Shown: positions 23,362 to 36,229, counted from the stretch's first letter. The stretch: DNA of 64,000 nt from Helicostylum pulchrum (GCA_025677825.1 JAIXMO010000071.1:1-64000); one strand, 5' to 3'. The notes: a model not told the origin generated them from the sequence alone. Translations and numbers: made by a program.

Positions 23362-25054
23362 TTATTCTACATCATCGCTTGAAGGTTGAACAAGAGCTCT
23401 AACAGTAAAAAGATAATTTTCAATAGTTTTGGAAGTCTAGTTTATCCGAAGTTAATTTTTTTTTTTTTTAATTATAATATTTTTTTTTACCTCAATCTTT
23501 GACTGTAATAATTCAATCTGTTTGTTGGTTTCTATGATTTCCTTTTCCACTTCCATTGTGTCTGCTACAGCCGTAAGATGGTCCTTAGTCATTTGTTTCG
23601 ATAACAAATCCATATAATGCACTGCGGCACTAGCTTCTACGTATGCTTGATATTCAACATCATACTCATTAAATGTACTCATCAGTCTAGAATAAAAATC
23701 TTCAATAGCACTGCGTACTAATGGATCCTGCGTGGAATTTCTAAACTCCACACACAATTTAGTTACAATAAAACATTCTAAAACAAACAACATATATTAC
23801 CTAGTTTCCCGCATTGGACCATAGCACGTCTTTTCCAGCGCCTCAATATGTAAAAATCCAAGTCTACTCAATCGAGTATATTTTTTTGTCTTTTTAAATA
23901 AAGCCCCCATTTCTTCCATTTCTGCTAATATTTGTGCTTCAGTGATACCGTTTTCATCTTCTTCATCTTCTTGTATGAGTTCTTGTTCATCTTCTTGTTC
24001 GTCTTCCTGTTCGTGTCCATGTACTTGATCATGTTCTTGTGTGCGTTCTTGTTCGTGATCATGTTCTTGTGTATGCGCTTGGCCCTGTTCATGTTCATGC
24101 GTTTGCGGTTGTGTTTGTGTTTGTTCTTGTTCAAAATCAGAATCGAAGTTATTATCATTTGGGTCATACATATCTACATCTGCCATAGCTTGAAATCCGT
24201 CCATTTCGATATTCGTTAATTCAGGCTCTCCTGCTTCATCTACCGTAGGTATATTTTCTTCAATGTCTCCAGTAACAGATTGTTCCCTATCCTGTACAGT
24301 AGGTATATCTTCTTCATTCGTTACAGGTGCATGTATTGGTAACTCTTCACCCTGTACTATATCCATTGCATCGTCACGTTGTTCTTGAGGAGAAGTATCT
24401 CTTTCCATGTCTACATCATTGTCAGCAATATCCGTGGTTGTATTAGGTTCAGCGAGCAATTCGGTATTTTGTAACGAAGCATTACTATAAACGGTATATG
24501 TAGATCTAACAGGTGAATCGATTCTTTCTGGTGTCAGCATACCTGTATTTGACGTGATGGAGGCACCAGGACTTATAATAGCGGTTGGTTCTATTCGTAT
24601 CATTTTTTTTTTAAAAAAAAGGGTTTTTTTTTCTGACAAAAGTAATCTTTTATACGTATATGTATATACCTGGAGGTTCTACTGTGGAATGAACTCGAAA
24701 TGGTTCATTTATTAATGATCGACTTCGTGTTGATTCACTTATGACTGATCGACTTATGGAAACTGGATGCTCTTTGGTAGAAGGTTCAGTCGTAATAGAG
24801 TAGGTGGAACTTGTTTCTGGTATAAAAACTGACGGTCTGTCTATAAGGTAATTAGCTCGAGTTCAACATGTGGTCATACCAAATACGATACCAGTATCGA
24901 CCACCACAAAACGTGGTATTGGGCGCATACGCCTATCATTATAATTATATCATTAATGCTTGAGTTCGCAATGGTGTTTGTATTATTCAACATACCATGA
25001 GCCTCTTCTTTTTTGTTGACGTCTTAGGGCGGTATAATTTTTGAAGGATTCCAT
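23362..25054 (-). CDS. Unrecognised acidic protein with His/Gln-Glu repeat and coiled-coil C-terminus
   Basis: About six exons are inferred from 25054 to the TAA at 23362-23364; all junctions keep the frame. The basic start MESFKNYTALRRQQKRRGS is followed by a Ser/Thr-rich stretch and a long acidic region. That region carries an imperfect EQ/HEHEQ/QEHD repeat (about 24000-24130) and an EDEQEDEQEL run. The final 110 residues are predicted helical (AIEDFYSRLMSTFNEYD, then TNKQIELLQSKIE). I place the intron near 23741-23800, because the splice site nearest the next open frame would shift the phase. The exon at 24604-24632 translates a T/A tract (KKTLFFKKK) and is the least certain part. I do not recognise the family. 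Confidence 0.6.
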
Positions 25055-25163
25055 TTTTATCTTACGTTTTGCAAGTGAAAGAAAGATGAAAAAATATGAA
25101 ACGACTGCTTTTTTTGCCATTTATTAAAAAAAAACAGAGAAAGAGAGGGGGAATATGAACAAG

Positions 25164-26473
25164 CTATACGATAGGAATAGTTGTATTTAGCATGGAAGAT
25201 ATAGTAGGCTCCTTTTGCCAGTATTCGTCATTGCTAGAAGTGGTTGTTGGATGAGATTGCATAGGAGGTAGATGCGGAACAGGTGAAGATACAGTCGGTG
25301 GAGAAGGTATAATATTATTTTGATAATAAGAGAATAATTCTTCACCGGGCAAAATATCTTTTTTACTCCAACAAACAATTTGGTTGATGTGCTCTCCTTC
25401 ATAAAACACGACATTTACTTTTTCAAGTATCGATGTTTCTTTTATATAGTGAAACGGGCAAAGAGGACCACCATTATAGTAATAAATTCTACCATTTTCA
25501 TCTGTTGGATCTATCACGGTTTTACGATACATGTAACTATAATCGGATGCTTGTCCAATACCATCCTTCATAGAGTCAAACTCATCTTCAGTCATTGGTA
25601 CACCAAAGTAAAATCCTAATGGTGTATTATTTGGTAATTTAAGATTAGCAAATAATCCATAATAGTTGTTATTGTTATAATAACAATAATTGTCGTTTAT
25701 AGACACAGTCGATTTCTTTAACAATACAATGTCTTGCCATTTCTTTGGATAAAGGCTTGTATCGTGTACTATTAATTTACTTTCAACTGTTGTGTTTGCT
25801 TTTTCGGATCTTGCTCTTTTACGTTTTGCAATAAACTCGTCAAATTCAGTCGGGTACACTTGTAAAACTTCCAAATCCTGTACTATATTTTCTTGTTTTT
25901 CGCCGCCAAAACAAAAAGGCCAATCATTTCGCACTAAGTTTTCCTGCCATTCGTTATATTCTTTAAAGGCGTCTTCGAAATTTCCTGGCTCAAACGATAG
26001 TCTGAAATGCATAGACTTACTTCCATCTGGTTTAAAAGGTATAAAGTAGCGATCACTATTATTAGTTAAAATGGCGGATGCAGAGTTCATTGGTGTCTAG
26101 TTTTAATATACACTTTTTTAATTATTTTTTTTTAGAAAAACAAAACTGATAACTTTCAAAAATATACCTTTCCTCGAAAGACTTTTGGTACTAATCTTTC
26201 TTCACTTATTCTTTTATCAATTGCCAATGCAGACTTTATAAGGTCAGTACGTGCCATTGTTTTTTCATTATGTTGTCGAAGTGCCAAAAATAACATGTAA
26301 GCTTGATTATGCCACCTTGGTTGCTGATTAGTTGAACTAAACCTATTAATCTTTTTTCTCTTTTGCGCTTCACTTAAACTAGATCTTTCCATCTTGCTAT
26401 ACAATTCTAGCGACCGCTTTAAAGACTTGCCATCTTCTAGTGTGGCAGGTGTACTACATTGACTGTCAGGCAT
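25164..26473 (-). CDS. SET-like domain protein
   Basis: Exon 1 is 26473-26168 and exon 2 is 26096-25164, joined in frame across a 71-base intron (413 residues). The N-terminus is Ser/Lys-rich, then a conserved-looking block QPRWHNQAYMLFLALRQ and ERLVPKVFRGK. The C-terminal half resembles a SET lysine-methyltransferase core: GLFANLKLPNNTPLGFYFG, then YYYNGGPLCPFHYI in place of the usual NHSC segment, then VNVVFYEG and DILPGEELFSYY, the typical last SET strand. The altered NHSC region makes the target, and even activity, uncertain. The tail is Pro/Ser/Thr rich. Confidence 0.65.
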
Positions 26474-26674
26474 TATTTTTTTTTTGGAAGAAAAAAAAAA
26501 AGGTGTATGTTTGCCGTTTCGGATTTTATACTAGACGCGCACGGTTATGAAGAAATACCTCTCAAACACTACAAGCAGTAATTATTTTCTTTTTTGTTAA
26601 AGGAAGAAGAGGGGGAAAAGAAAAATGAAAAAAAATGGGTCAAAATGAAAATATACAAATAAAGTCACTTTTTT

Positions 26675-27322
26675 TTATTTAGAACGCTTTACGACAGCGG
26701 CAACAAGAGCAGCACCTACAGCAACAACACCACTAACAATAGCTAATCCGATAACACCCTCTGTTTATAATTATAAGTAAAGAAACCACATTTTCATTTA
26801 AAAAAATAATTTACCTGTTGATACTTTCTCATCGATCATTTGCTTTAAACTCGTTGCTTGGTCGTTACGTGGTTCCAACTTTAATAATTGCTCGTTAAAC
26901 CTTCTTGCTTCCGAATAATTTTTGATTTTAAAGTTTCCAATAGCAAGAAAGTATAAACACTCTCTTCTTCTTTCAGGTGCATCTGTATAGATTTCTACTT
27001 TCCCTAGTTTAATATACATTGCTCATTGACCACAAAAGAAAAGAAAAAAAAACTAACCTGTGAGTAACTTAATACCGAGCTCAATATGATCACTTTTTGA
27101 AGACTTTATAAGTCCCCATGCATAGTTGAATTTAGTTTGAATGGTTACATATTCGCCTTCTTTAATGTATTGTCGTCGAAGTACCTGAAACAAAGAAAAT
27201 AAGTATCTGCTTTCTTTTTTTTTTTTTAGAAAAGACTGAGCTAGTATGCTACTTACTTCGAGTTCAGCAGGACTAAGAGGAATCTCAGCATCTTGTATTA
27301 ATGGTGCAGAATCTGGTCTCAT
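26675..27322 (-). CDS. FIS1: Mitochondrial fission protein Fis1
   Basis: Fis1 is the tail-anchored outer-membrane protein that recruits the fission machinery to mitochondria and peroxisomes. Four exons are inferred from the ATG at 27322 to the TAA at 26675-26677. The family core is unmistakable: [36 protein letters not shown], then the second TPR-like repeat [18 protein letters not shown] and [14 protein letters not shown]. The last exon encodes the tail anchor ([20 protein letters not shown]) with a short basic end KRSK. Length (about 150 residues) is normal. Confidence 0.96.
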
Positions 27323-27446
27323 TTGTATATATAATTTGTTTCGAAGAAGACCCTAAAGAAAGAAAAAGAAAAGAAATCGGTCAATAAATATCACTCTCAG
27401 ATGACGTATTTTTTACTGCGATTACACGTATTACTTTTTCATGCGT

Positions 27447-27566
27447 TCACTCAAATTTCGTTTATCCACATGAAAAGGTGGGTTGTGGCTCGATTCGGTT
27501 ACGCGCGGATTTGACTTTCGTATGATTTATTTACACGTTCAATTTCGTTCTATCCGCATAAAAAGG
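27447..27566. repeat. Tandem pair of a 30-base motif upstream of FIS1
   Basis: The motif TTTCGTTYTATCCRCATRAA AAGG occurs at 27447-27480 and again at 27535-27566, about 88 bases apart. A third degenerate copy is at 29253-29278. It may be part of a decayed element or a duplicated promoter block. Confidence 0.6.
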
Positions 27567-27604
27567 AAACTTATCAAGTCGGGGACAGCAGGTGTAAATA
27601 CGAG

Positions 27605-27677
27605 TATTATGAAGCTAATGGGAGTAGTATAACTACACCATGATTAGCAAATAGATCATATGAATATATAAAAGTGA
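27605..27677 (+). repeat. Direct repeat, left copy (partner at 29851-29912)
   Basis: The 70-base segment (AAGCTAATGG, CCATGATTAG, AAATA.ATCA, AAAAGTGAC) recurs in the same orientation at 29851-29912, about 2.2 kb away. The right copy sits just before a broken gene of a lineage-specific family, so this copy may mark a lost paralogue's promoter. Confidence 0.75.
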
Positions 27678-28032
27678 CTCCCAAAGCATCGATTAAAAAT
27701 ATTGAGCCAGACATTTATATGTATAGATTTTTTTGTAATACATATTTATTATCGAGAGGTGGAACTATTACCGGGAGAGTAAAACAATTAAAACTTATTC
27801 TACGTTGTTATGTTTGGGAAGGAGATCTCGGCCAAGAGATGAGGTATCCAGAAGACGTGAGATCCTTGGGATCAAAAAGGGAGCTTTAAATTGGATAGGA
27901 AATTAGACCTAAAAAAATAAAAAATCGCTTCATATAATTGAACACCATAATACATATATTATACTTAACCGTTCATATTTGAGTATTCAAGTTGATACAT
28001 AAGAGAATAACCCTGAAACTAGGTCAATACAG

Positions 28033-28490
28033 TAAACAAACACTTTCTGTTATTCTAAGCCACAGAGCATCATCCCTTTCTGTTTCTTCATAAGAAATTT
28101 CAGGTTGACTTCAATAGGACAAAAGTACATAACGTAATTTTGTTGTTCAACTATTTACAGAGCTGCCCAAACAGACAGACCTATAGCCCCAGTCTTAATT
28201 AGTCGACCACGAACTATAGAACCTCCATGTCAGATCAAAGGTTATCCACGTATACCCTCTTTACTTCCTAGCTTATATATATATAATATATATATATATA
28301 TTATATATATTATATAAGCCTTCCGATGACTACCATCAATAATGGGCATTACTGCTATTCAACATTATTGTAAGCTGTCCAAGAAAAACAGATCTATAAT
28401 CCCCAGACGATAAACGTCCACGAACTAAAGTACCTTAGTAGTGCAAGACGTATAGAGCCATAACAATGCCGAATAGAAAGTGTTTGTTTA
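28033..28490. mobile_element. MITE-like element of about 460 bp
   Basis: The left tip TAAACAAACACTTTCT (28033-28048) is repeated exactly, inverted, at the right tip (ending 28490), and a further TATTC is shared. Inside are two diverged direct repeats, about 28160-28235 and 28373-28446, both with AGCTG.CCAA, CTATA.(T)CCCCAG and CCACGAACTA. Between them lies an AT palindrome (28273-28317). There is no coding capacity. I could not settle a target-site duplication. Confidence 0.7.
28273..28317. repeat. AT-rich palindrome/microsatellite
   Basis: This is an uninterrupted TA repeat with phase breaks (ATATATATATAATATATATA and so on) flanked by CTTATAT and ATATAAG. It can fold into a perfect cruciform. 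Confidence 0.8.
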
Positions 28491-28499
28491 AAGATTGTT

Positions 28500-29850
28500 T
28501 CCAATTTCAATATGATAATGCAGATACTAAAGACTAGTTTTTAATGCATTTGTATAAATATTTATATTGAAGAATTAGTCTATTACCAAGTATATCTTCA
28601 ATATATTTAGGTCGATTATATTTAGACATGGTGGAGTTATTTTCAAGGATATCTGTAGCTAGAAAGTTCTTGATGTCCTAATAATCTGCATCACTTCCAT
28701 CTCGCTGCGAAGTTAACTAAAAAAAAAGACTTGGTATCAAAAAATTCATAAGTGGCCCTATTATAATTTTTTGATTGGATAAATAAATGATGACGTTGGT
28801 AATGACTTTTTTAGGCAGGAAAAAATAAAGTAAGAAGTGCATTATAGTCTTCAAAGTAGCATGTCTATAATTGATATTGTAGCTATTGTTAAAATAATCC
28901 ACAAAAATTGAAGGAATATTCAATGCCGCATTAATATCTCCGTCCTAAACCTATTATTTTTTTGAAAAACGTGTTAGTAATTTTTTTTTAAAGAAGAAAT
29001 AAATATACTATTTACCGTAATAACTGGGGCATATCTAGCGATAACTAGGAAGCACTTCTTTATTTCAGAAATCGAAAAAAAATAAAGAGTAATGGTCCAC
29101 ATACTGTAGAAACTTCCTCTGTATGTAATCGCAACAGACAAATTAAACACAGCATTTTTTTTTTTTATAACTATTAAAGATTATGAGAAGGCATACAAAG
29201 CTCTTTTATTACGATTGAATATGGTAAAGAGCGATTTGATTGTCAAATAAATCAATTTCGTTCGATCTGCATAAAAAAAACAAGTTTTGGAATTTATTGA
29301 ATTGACTGCATTCTTAGTGCTGCGCTTAGAGGAAACAGCTAGATTTACACTCGGAATTGAGATTTTCTTTTTTGTTTGCAACCAAATTAAAAAAAAATCT
29401 ACGGGTGCCTTGACGAAGAATTAGGCTTAAGGTAGATGTTATTCCTACACATCATTTTTGTTTTACGTTGTTCGTCCGAAATAAAAAATCATTTCGTCTT
29501 AAAATCCCGTAGCATCTCAAATTTGATCAAAACTCTTGTGTGGTGAAGTTTAGAAAACACTGTCTAACTCTTTCCTTTAATAAATTGGTCCCTTTATTCT
29601 TTTCTGTGATTTTTATTGTATCTTTAACGTGTAGCTTTAGTCTTACGTTACCGTAGTATATTGAATCAATAGTACTACAGAGAATAATACACAACCATTT
29701 CATATTATTGTCTTTATAGTATTATATAGAAGTCAATCAAGTTTATTTATATTTCATTTCAATCCTGTTAGATCACCGAGTTCTATTTAACACCGCTCTA
29801 TCTTCAACATTGATAAACTACTATATTTCAAGGATTATGGGAAACTTATC
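28500..29850. other. Repeat-derived spacer without recognised genes
   Basis: Open frames here are short and low complexity on both strands. Apart from the degenerate copy of the FIS1-upstream motif (29253-29278) I see nothing I can name. Confidence 0.5.
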
Positions 29851-29912
29851 AAGCTAATGGTAGTAACTATACCATGATTAGTAAATACATCACATGAGTA
29901 CATAAAAGTGAC
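29851..29912 (+). repeat. Direct repeat, right copy
   Basis: This is the partner of 27605-27677. It lies about 100 bases before the ATG at 30009, with a TATAAAA box between them at 29942-29948. Confidence 0.75.
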
Positions 29913-29941
29913 GGCACGTTAAATTATCACTGGCCAACGCG

Positions 29942-29948
29942 TATAAAA
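29942..29948 (+). promoter_or_regulatory. TATA box of the 30009 gene
   Basis: TATAAAA lies 61 bases before the ATG at 30009, followed by a pyrimidine tract, a typical arrangement for a fungal promoter. Confidence 0.5.
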
Positions 29949-30008
29949 TATATTATTTTTTCTTTTTTTTTTTCTTGCCTTTTCTTTTCTCAACAACTTT
30001 TTTTTCTA

Positions 30009-32395
30009 ATGCCTGAAAGTGATTATCTGGAGAGAACAAATAGCTCTTACTGGGATCTAGAGGAGGCCGTTGCTTCTTTTATGAATGATGGTAACTGCTC
30101 TTTTGATCAAGCCGTACCCACGATACGATCAAATCTTGACAAATATAATTACGGTGTCGCAAAAACATGGAAAAAAAATTGGAAGGTATGTGGTATATTT
30201 GAATGAAAAATCATAATTTGACGACTTTTATAACTAGGAGTATACAAAAGCGGTAAAAGATAAATTTGTTCCTTTAAGACAAGAGGCGGAAAGGTTTGTG
30301 TCTACAGTTCTAAAAAAGATTAATGTGATATTCAAATATGTCTTTAGTTCTAGTACCGTTTCATATAATCAAAATTTTAACGCCAACACATATAATAATC
30401 AGGTGTGATGATAATTAAAATTACCAAAAAAAATAATAATAACATGGAGTCACCCTATATATAAGACCACGGTAATCACCAAGAAAAATACCGGCATAAA
30501 GTAAGCCTAACCTTTCAGTCAAATCAATAAAAATTTATCTGTTTCAGGCAAGATCCACGGATCACAATCAGTGCATGAATAATTTGTTTGACGACGATAT
30601 TAATCTCGAAGAGGTAAGATTCACTATTTTTTGAGGTGAGACTAAATACTTAAAATAAACCATTCCTTTAGGTTGCCGAAAGAAATAAAAGGTAAGTGGC
30701 CAAGTCATTTTACAGACATTGGTTATTATTAACTAACCTTCATGAATATAACAGAAGGCATAAAGGTGCAGAAAAAGATGGTTCAAAAAAAAGTAAAACC
30801 CACGGGTAAGATATATATTTTTTTTTTCCATTGTCAACATTATTATAACTTTTGTTTATTAACTAGTCGATCATTACACTTGCCAAGACTGCCAACACAA
30901 TCGAATATTAGCGCAGAGGACTACGTCCGAAACCCTCCCACTAATGCCATAAAGTTACCGAGTAATAGCACGCACGATGAATTATTCATTTTGTACCAAG
31001 TAGAATCCGCAAAAAAACTGAAACAAATGATTTTAATTGAAAATGATACACATAAGGTTTTCGCTATTGATAATATCCTTTTAATTAAAAACTACCAACA
31101 TTCAAAGCTCTTGTTAGATGTATTTGGCGAACAGAACTTGGATTTTATTAAGCAAATGGTATTCGAAAAATTTGGTGTGAAGAGTGTGGTGAAATCACCA
31201 CATAAAATAAATGTAATTAATATAATCGATGAACCATCTATTATAAAACATAACATAAGTAAAATAACACTGGATCTAGTAAAGCAAGATCTTCAGTCTA
31301 TAAAAGTGATTAATTGTAACAATCAATCACAATAGGGTGACCACTATTAAAATTAGTATAAATAACAAAGAATAAGCAATAAACATTATCACACTTTTAA
31401 TCTTATTCCTTCTGTTTTATTAATTTTTCCGTGTCAAATATAAAAGTATTTTTCCACAAAGAGTACGCCCCAACTACCAAGCATTGTACGGGACAACATT
31501 TGTATGGTTTTACAGGTATATTATATTCTTATATTTCGTTATTTAACTCAAACTGACCATTTACTCACTTAAATAGAGCTTGAAAGAGAGAAAAATTAGT
31601 TCGAGGGTAGCTTCGAAACAATTAACTAATTTAACATCTGATGAAGACAATAACTATGTCGATTCTTTAGTCCTCTCTGTTAGAAATTTGTAAGTATAGT
31701 AAAACTCAGTTAGTACTATAGTTCTAAATAGTATCAAAATAGGATTGAACATACCCCGAACAAGAAAATGAACGAAGTGATTCGTGAGGACAACATCTCT
31801 TACAATCATCTACATCAAATAATCAACCCTCTTTTTACTCGTCCTGAAAAAAAACTCGTATCTCTCTTGGTTGAATACTCAAGTTTTAGAAATCAGTTCT
31901 AAACAGCCTGACTTTGGTGTGTCTCGTATCAATAATGCCACTTGGACCAGTCCATTAGTCGTCGGAGAAGTAAAAGGAGATGATAAAAAAGATGATTTAT
32001 ATCTTTGTTTGAGTGATTTGCTTCGAGTTGGTATGCTGTCTGTTGATATAATCAACGTTGCTCGCTATACTGGTATAATAGGGGTTCATGTTGTTGGCCT
32101 TCAAGTCACTTTTTACGTTACGACCTTATTATCAAAGTATATTTACATTATGGTAGAAATTTGTTCCATTACCATGCCTCGTGATACTACAGAACTAAGA
32201 AAATATGTTTCATGTATGGAAGATTTGCTACCCGTTTCAACAATATTTGATAATTGTTCTACTGTTACCGATGCTGAACTCACAGAATTTGGAGAAAATA
32301 TGAATAAAGATATTATCCGTACGCCCGAATTCAAGCGAATTCTTGAACAAACACGAGATCGTACCCGCTCTACTCCAATCGTGTATAACCATTAG
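30009..32395 (+). pseudogene. Broken multi-exon gene of an apparently lineage-specific family
   Basis: Exon 1 (30009-30185) encodes MPESDYLERTNSSYWDLEEA and FDQAVPTIRSNLDKYNYG. Later exons give QCMNNLFDDDINLEEVAERN, KDGSKKSK and a Cys pair (HYTCQDCQHNRI). At about 30912 the reading frame must slip by one base to continue into DYVRNPPTNAIKLPSNSTHD. A stop ends that frame at 31335. A further coding stretch (31576-31860, then 31880-32395) needs another slip near 31870. Its C-terminal part (SPLVVGEVKGDDKKDDLYL, FYVTTLLSKYIYIMVEIC, CSITMPRDTTEL) resembles large uncharacterised gene families of Mucorales. I cannot assign a function. Either one decayed gene or two neighbours are possible. Confidence 0.55.
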
Positions 32396-32499
32396 CTTTT
32401 TTTATTTTATTTTTTATTTTATTTTTAAGTTATTTAAATAGTTTAACAGATATTATCGAACAGCTTTTTTTAAAAAAAAAAACTAATTAAATTATACCA

Positions 32500-33170
32500 A
32501 ATCTTAAGGATGTGTAAAGCTACTTGTGTAATCCTATTAATGTAAGTCGTACTGTAAACGCTAAATTTAATCAATTATGCAGCTAAACGAATGATTAACA
32601 GTAAATTGACACCAAAAATAATTGGATTTGATGAACGAACCGCTTTCGCTTTGAATGTTACACGTAAAAATTGTGCTAAATATGTACAAGGCGTGGTTCA
32701 GCAAGAGACTACAGCTCTCACTGCAACGGCATTGGATAATGACCCCCTTTGGAGCCATGTATATTCAAGGACACCAACTTAGTCGAGTCATACACACAAT
32801 TTCAGCAAGTAGTTCGCCAGAATGACCGCCATTCAATTTGTTTTTTTAAAAAAAGAACTTTCTATTCACGAGCTTTTCATATTCTTATTTTATGCACTAA
32901 TCCAGCAAGGTCGGATGTGCAAGGATATTTTCTCTAAAGACATCCTTATTAAACTTAATAAGGAACTCTTGGGTTTGAATGCATGCAGTATATGTGCGAT
33001 GAAACGTGTATGAGACTGGAGCCATGGACTCAAAAGCTGCAATCAAAAAAAAAAAAAAAAAAAAAAAAAAACGCGACTTGCACAAGAACTTTCAAGGACT
33101 TGATTGTGGGTCTATTCGTGCTGCATGGATACACCCGCCAAGTTTCTTGAATAGCTTGGAATAAACCTTT
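32500..33170 (+). other. Possible exon remnants, unassigned
   Basis: Three plus-strand pieces look mildly coding: TPKIIGFDERTAFALNVTRK (about 32605-32665), LSIHELFIFLFYALIQQGRM (about 32855-32915) and GSIRAAWIHPPSFLNSL (about 33100-33152). They are in different frames, separated by stops and a 27-base A tract, and no splicing scheme joins them. I take this as an old pseudogene of unknown type. Confidence 0.3.
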
Positions 33171-35222
33171 TTTTTTCCACTTGGCTTTATAGGTTTTTTT
33201 TCTTGAGTAGTTCCTCCCTTTACCAATATATGTATTAGATTAAATATTATTACTTTTTTTTAAAAAAAAAAAAAGAGAAGATAGAGCTCTAGACTATTTT
33301 ATAATTTTTCTCCTTGTAAAAAGTTCAACACGTTAACATTCGATACGTTTCTTTCTTTCTTTTTTTTACGTTCAAATATTTATGATTATTTTTTGAAAAA
33401 CAAAGATATTTTGGTAATTTAAATAATTTACAGTTTATTGTTTAGACTACTGCTCTTCTTTCATTACTCGGTAAAAAACTACACTTGAAAAAGCCTATCT
33501 GGCGAAAAAAAAAAGAGAGATCGCCCAGAGGGGGGGTGTTACACCTTTAAAAAAAATACTCCATATGATAACCCTTCTGTGACACTTATCTTTAATGATA
33601 GAAAAAGAAAAAAAAAACTCCTGTTCGCTACCAAATAAAAAAGAGGAGGGGACTATATGTAACTACCATATCCCTTTTTCTTTCAGCTGGTATATATTTC
33701 TTGCGTATACTAAGTTAAAAGGCGTTTAAACGGTCAGATATGATTAGTGTCGTTTGAGGTTAAAATACGCTAGTGGGAATGTATAAATCGCAGTATTGCA
33801 TCTCTATTGTCGCACTGCTTGGGATCAAAATTACCCTTTTCCTTCGATACGTTTGGCAATAAGGGGGAGGGGGAAGAGAAAGCATAATTTTTTCGGGAGC
33901 CAGCAAAAAATTATGTCAAAAAGCGACGATCCCTACTGCTTAAATTAAAATATCTCGTATATCTATTGACCTATAGTTTAGAATAAAACGTATCTTGATT
34001 TGAGTTCCCTTTTAATTGGAAATATAATTTAATTCTCGGTCTCGCAAAGTCGGGGGTATCTTTGTAAGCCGGCATAATGTTCAAAAATAGTAAAAGGTTA
34101 TATCTTTTCCGGTAATTACAGCAGAATTTACTTCTGCATAAAAGCAAACTATGTATAATCAACAAACCTATTTTTTTCTCTATTTTGTAACAAGATGCTT
34201 TTATAAACATCTTGCTTTGATAGATATATTCGTTCCTTTCAGTCCAAGTAATTGTAACCAAAACCTATGCGCAGAAAACCATGTATACTCCTTGGTTTGA
34301 TTCGCAATATTGTCTACGAATATCATCTCACTGATTATATAAAAAGAGAGAAGGAGGGGGGGGGGGCTAGTATAAATATATATTCTTGGCGCTTGATATG
34401 GATCCTAACAGCATATATCAAGCTTCTTGTTCTGTTAATACTTTAGAAAAGTAGTCTATACTTGATACTTGGTTTAAAGTAGTACTATATTATCGTATGA
34501 TACGGTTCCAAGCAGCTGGTTTTACATGCACATATATATAAAGGATATATATAGTATGTGCTTATAAAAACTATAAAATTCTGTTTTCTGGTGCTAAAGT
34601 GCTAAACAAAGAAATAATGGGGTGTTACAAATTAATTAGCTATTTTAAAACCAAATAGAACAAATTTATGCGTAACCAAGCTTTCCATTTCTTATTATGT
34701 TGTAGTGAAATGATGTATATCCATTAAAATAGTATTTAATTTAAGCCAACATAAAGATATGACCGAGAATTTGGGATCAATGTCTTTCTTTTTGCAAAAG
34801 AGGGAGGGTTGCTCTCCTTTTTTTTTCTAAAAAAAAAAAACCCCATTTTTGTAAAAGGGATGTCTTGGCTAAAAAAAAAGTTATTGGATACTACACTCTC
34901 TCCCTGTCAAAATTTTACATTATTTTCGAAGATACATCTTGAAATTTATTTTACTAAATATATCCATTATAAAAGGATAAATTGCTTGTCACTATATGTG
35001 TTTAGAGAGACAATAAATAGTTTTGCCTTTGTCAAAAAAGCAAAGTTTTATTCTTTTTTTAAAAAAAAGGGGTGTACATAGTTAACATACAATGCATTCA
35101 TGAATGACTTGTAAAAAAAATTCTACATACGAAAAAAAAAAAAAAAGAAAAAAAAAAGAAGAGGTATTGAATTAATAATATCTAACTATGATAAAACCTT
35201 CTTCTCCTATTAAAAGGTTATA
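33171..35222. other. Spacer of about 2 kb, no gene seen
   Basis: The sequence is AT-rich with T/A tracts (33254-33274, 34820-34840, 35054-35068) and a G run (34355-34366). No frame on either strand shows recognisable protein sequence or a plausible exon chain. Confidence 0.5.
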
Positions 35223-35804
<582 letters not shown>

Positions 35805-35957
35805 GGGGTTCCCAATCTCCGATATATGAATAAGAGAAAATATTATACACAAAGCGAAAAAAAAAAAGGGAAACGATGTGAATACCGAGAAACTTTATAG
35901 AAGAAAAAAAAAAATCTTCACAAAAGGAGTAAAGATATGACTGTAGAATGGGGGCTC

Positions 35958-35964
35958 CTTTATA
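35958..35964 (-). promoter_or_regulatory. TATA-like element upstream of the C2H2 gene
   Basis: TATAAAG on the minus strand lies about 155 bases upstream of the chosen ATG at 35804. Confidence 0.35.
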
Positions 35965-36229
35965 TGATATTTTTTATTATTGCACTTATTATATCCCACT
36001 GTATTTCACTCTCGGTTAAATATATCTTTCCTCCTGCCAGCCATACAAAGAAAGTAAGTGTCACAAAAATAAAACGGTCCTAATAATCATTGTGAATAAA
36101 AAAACTGTAGGTCATTATTAAACTTACCCCTTTTCTCTTCTTTTTTTTTCTCTCTTTAACTTCTTTCTCTTGCATACAAACAAAAAAAACACATACACAC
36201 AAACACACACTCCTTATTTATAGTATACC

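Noticed and set aside
23932..24219. Plus-strand frame rich in Phe/Leu resembling a membrane protein
   Set aside because: It is the antisense of the HEHEQ repeat of the minus-strand gene; the hydrophobic look follows from complementary codons.
27605..29912. LTR retrotransposon bounded by the two 70-base direct repeats
   Set aside because: There is no primer-binding site, polypurine tract, or reverse-transcriptase or integrase sequence between them, and the repeats are too short and diverged.
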